Shown here piece after piece: positions 6,474-6,869 of a DNA stretch of 6,869 nt. A program made the translations under genes and the position numbers. Positions within the stretch are counted from its first letter, which is position 1, and each line of letters opens with the position of its first letter. Under the pieces are notes generated by a model. The model was not told where the DNA came from and did not search any database. It was given only the letters and a program-made list of their open reading frames with translations. This stretch comes from an uncultured Opitutia bacterium (GTDB taxonomy: Bacteria; Verrucomicrobiota; Verrucomicrobiia; Opitutales; UBA953). The stretch is from NCBI GenBank assembly GCA_937874455.1, contig CALNBE010000122.1, forward strand, positions 1-6,869, read 5' to 3'.

Positions 6474-6869
6474 TCACCCCGCCAAAAATGCTTTGATCTC
6501 GGGAATCAGGCTCCGCCCGGCATCCTCCAGCACATAGTGCCCGGCCTCGGCGTGGTAGCGCAAAACGGCCTTCGGGAAGCGTCGCCGCCACTCGCCAAAA
6601 AAGGTGTCGTCGAAGCAAAAATCTCTCCCGCCCCAGGCGACGAACACCGGCTTCTCCCGCAATTTCTCCAGATTGTTTTCCACCGCGAGCAACGTGGCGT
6701 AGCTCGGATGCGTCTCGTGCAACGGGATGTCCTGCACAAAGCGGGCAACGGCGGCGCGGTTTTTCCACGAATTGTAGGGCAGGAGAAAACCGGCCTTGGT
6801 GGTCTCGGACATTTTGTGCCGCACCGCCATGAAGGTGGCGGGCCAGGCAAAGCCGTTGCAGCCGCGCAC
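6474..6869 (-). CDS. Alpha/beta hydrolase, C-terminal part, OleB/haloalkane dehalogenase-like
   Basis: The reading frame is open to the right edge, so only the last 131 residues are seen. The GTG at the edge is probably an internal codon, because the sequence starts within what looks like the cap domain (RGCNGFAWPATFMA). The family's catalytic acid is likely D83 of the visible part, in WGGRDFCF, and the catalytic histidine H111, in AGHYVLEDA. The nucleophile elbow lies outside the window. The segments PYNSW, NRAAVARFVQDIPL and HPSYATL, and GGRDFCF followed by EWRRRFP, remind me of OleB-type hydrolases. OleB is the haloalkane dehalogenase-related beta-lactone decarboxylase of long-chain olefin biosynthesis. 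This assignment is from memory of the family, and a general alpha/beta hydrolase is the safer call. Neighbouring ole genes would lie to the right, outside the window. Confidence 0.85.
   Translation of the reverse strand: MRGCNGFAWPATFMAVRHKMSETTKAGFLLPYNSWKNRAAVARFVQDIPLHETHPSYATLLAVENNLEKLREKPVFVAWGGRDFCFDDTFFGEWRRRFPKAVLRYHAEAGHYVLEDAGRSLIPEIKAFLAG

Noticed and set aside
6464..6489. Direct repeat of CCGCCAAAAAT spanning the hydrolase stop codon
   Set aside because: Two 11-base copies 15 bases apart in low-complexity sequence are probably a local slippage product with no clear function.

Overview
The window is a bacterial chromosome segment of high G+C outside one insert. It carries the DNA gyrase genes in the order gyrB then gyrA, both on the minus strand. 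I suspect a member of the Verrucomicrobiota (Opitutae-like) or a close PVC relative. The reasons are the style of the gyrase motifs, a GxxExxY gene, an OleB-like hydrolase upstream, and the lack of Shine-Dalgarno sequences. This is an impression from motifs, not a database result.

Layout from left to right. Positions 1-396 hold a CRISPR array with 36-bp repeats and 35-36-bp spacers. The last repeat, at 361-396, is degenerate at its final two bases, so this looks like the leader-distal end, with the leader off the left edge. No cas gene is present. The first 28 bases are an inverted copy of a repeat-spacer piece found at 97-124, so the array folds back on itself at the window edge. Positions 397-467 are a short spacer in which I see no supported feature. 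Positions 468-3035 (minus) encode GyrA, which converges on the array. Positions 3131-3580 (minus) encode a GxxExxY family protein, a small predicted PD-(D/E)XK nuclease. Positions 3688-6285 (minus) encode GyrB. Positions 6286-6473 are non-coding and contain a terminator-like hairpin and a perfect 13-bp inverted repeat. Positions 6474-6869 (minus) are the C-terminal part of an alpha/beta hydrolase that runs off the right edge.

The three complete genes probably form one transcription unit (gyrB, GxxExxY, gyrA). GyrB supplies the ATPase and TOPRIM parts of gyrase, and GyrA supplies the cleavage tyrosine and the DNA-wrapping domain. Together they make the A2B2 enzyme that introduces negative supercoils.

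The most unusual feature is the insert between the two gyrase genes. The GxxExxY gene is lower in G+C (84 of 180 bases in a sampled stretch, 47%) and is bracketed by a 32-bp inverted repeat (3076-3107 and 3643-3674, 30 of 32 matching). This gives a 599-bp inverted-repeat-bounded cassette inside an essential operon. It may be a mobile cassette, an RNA-processing bracket, or both.
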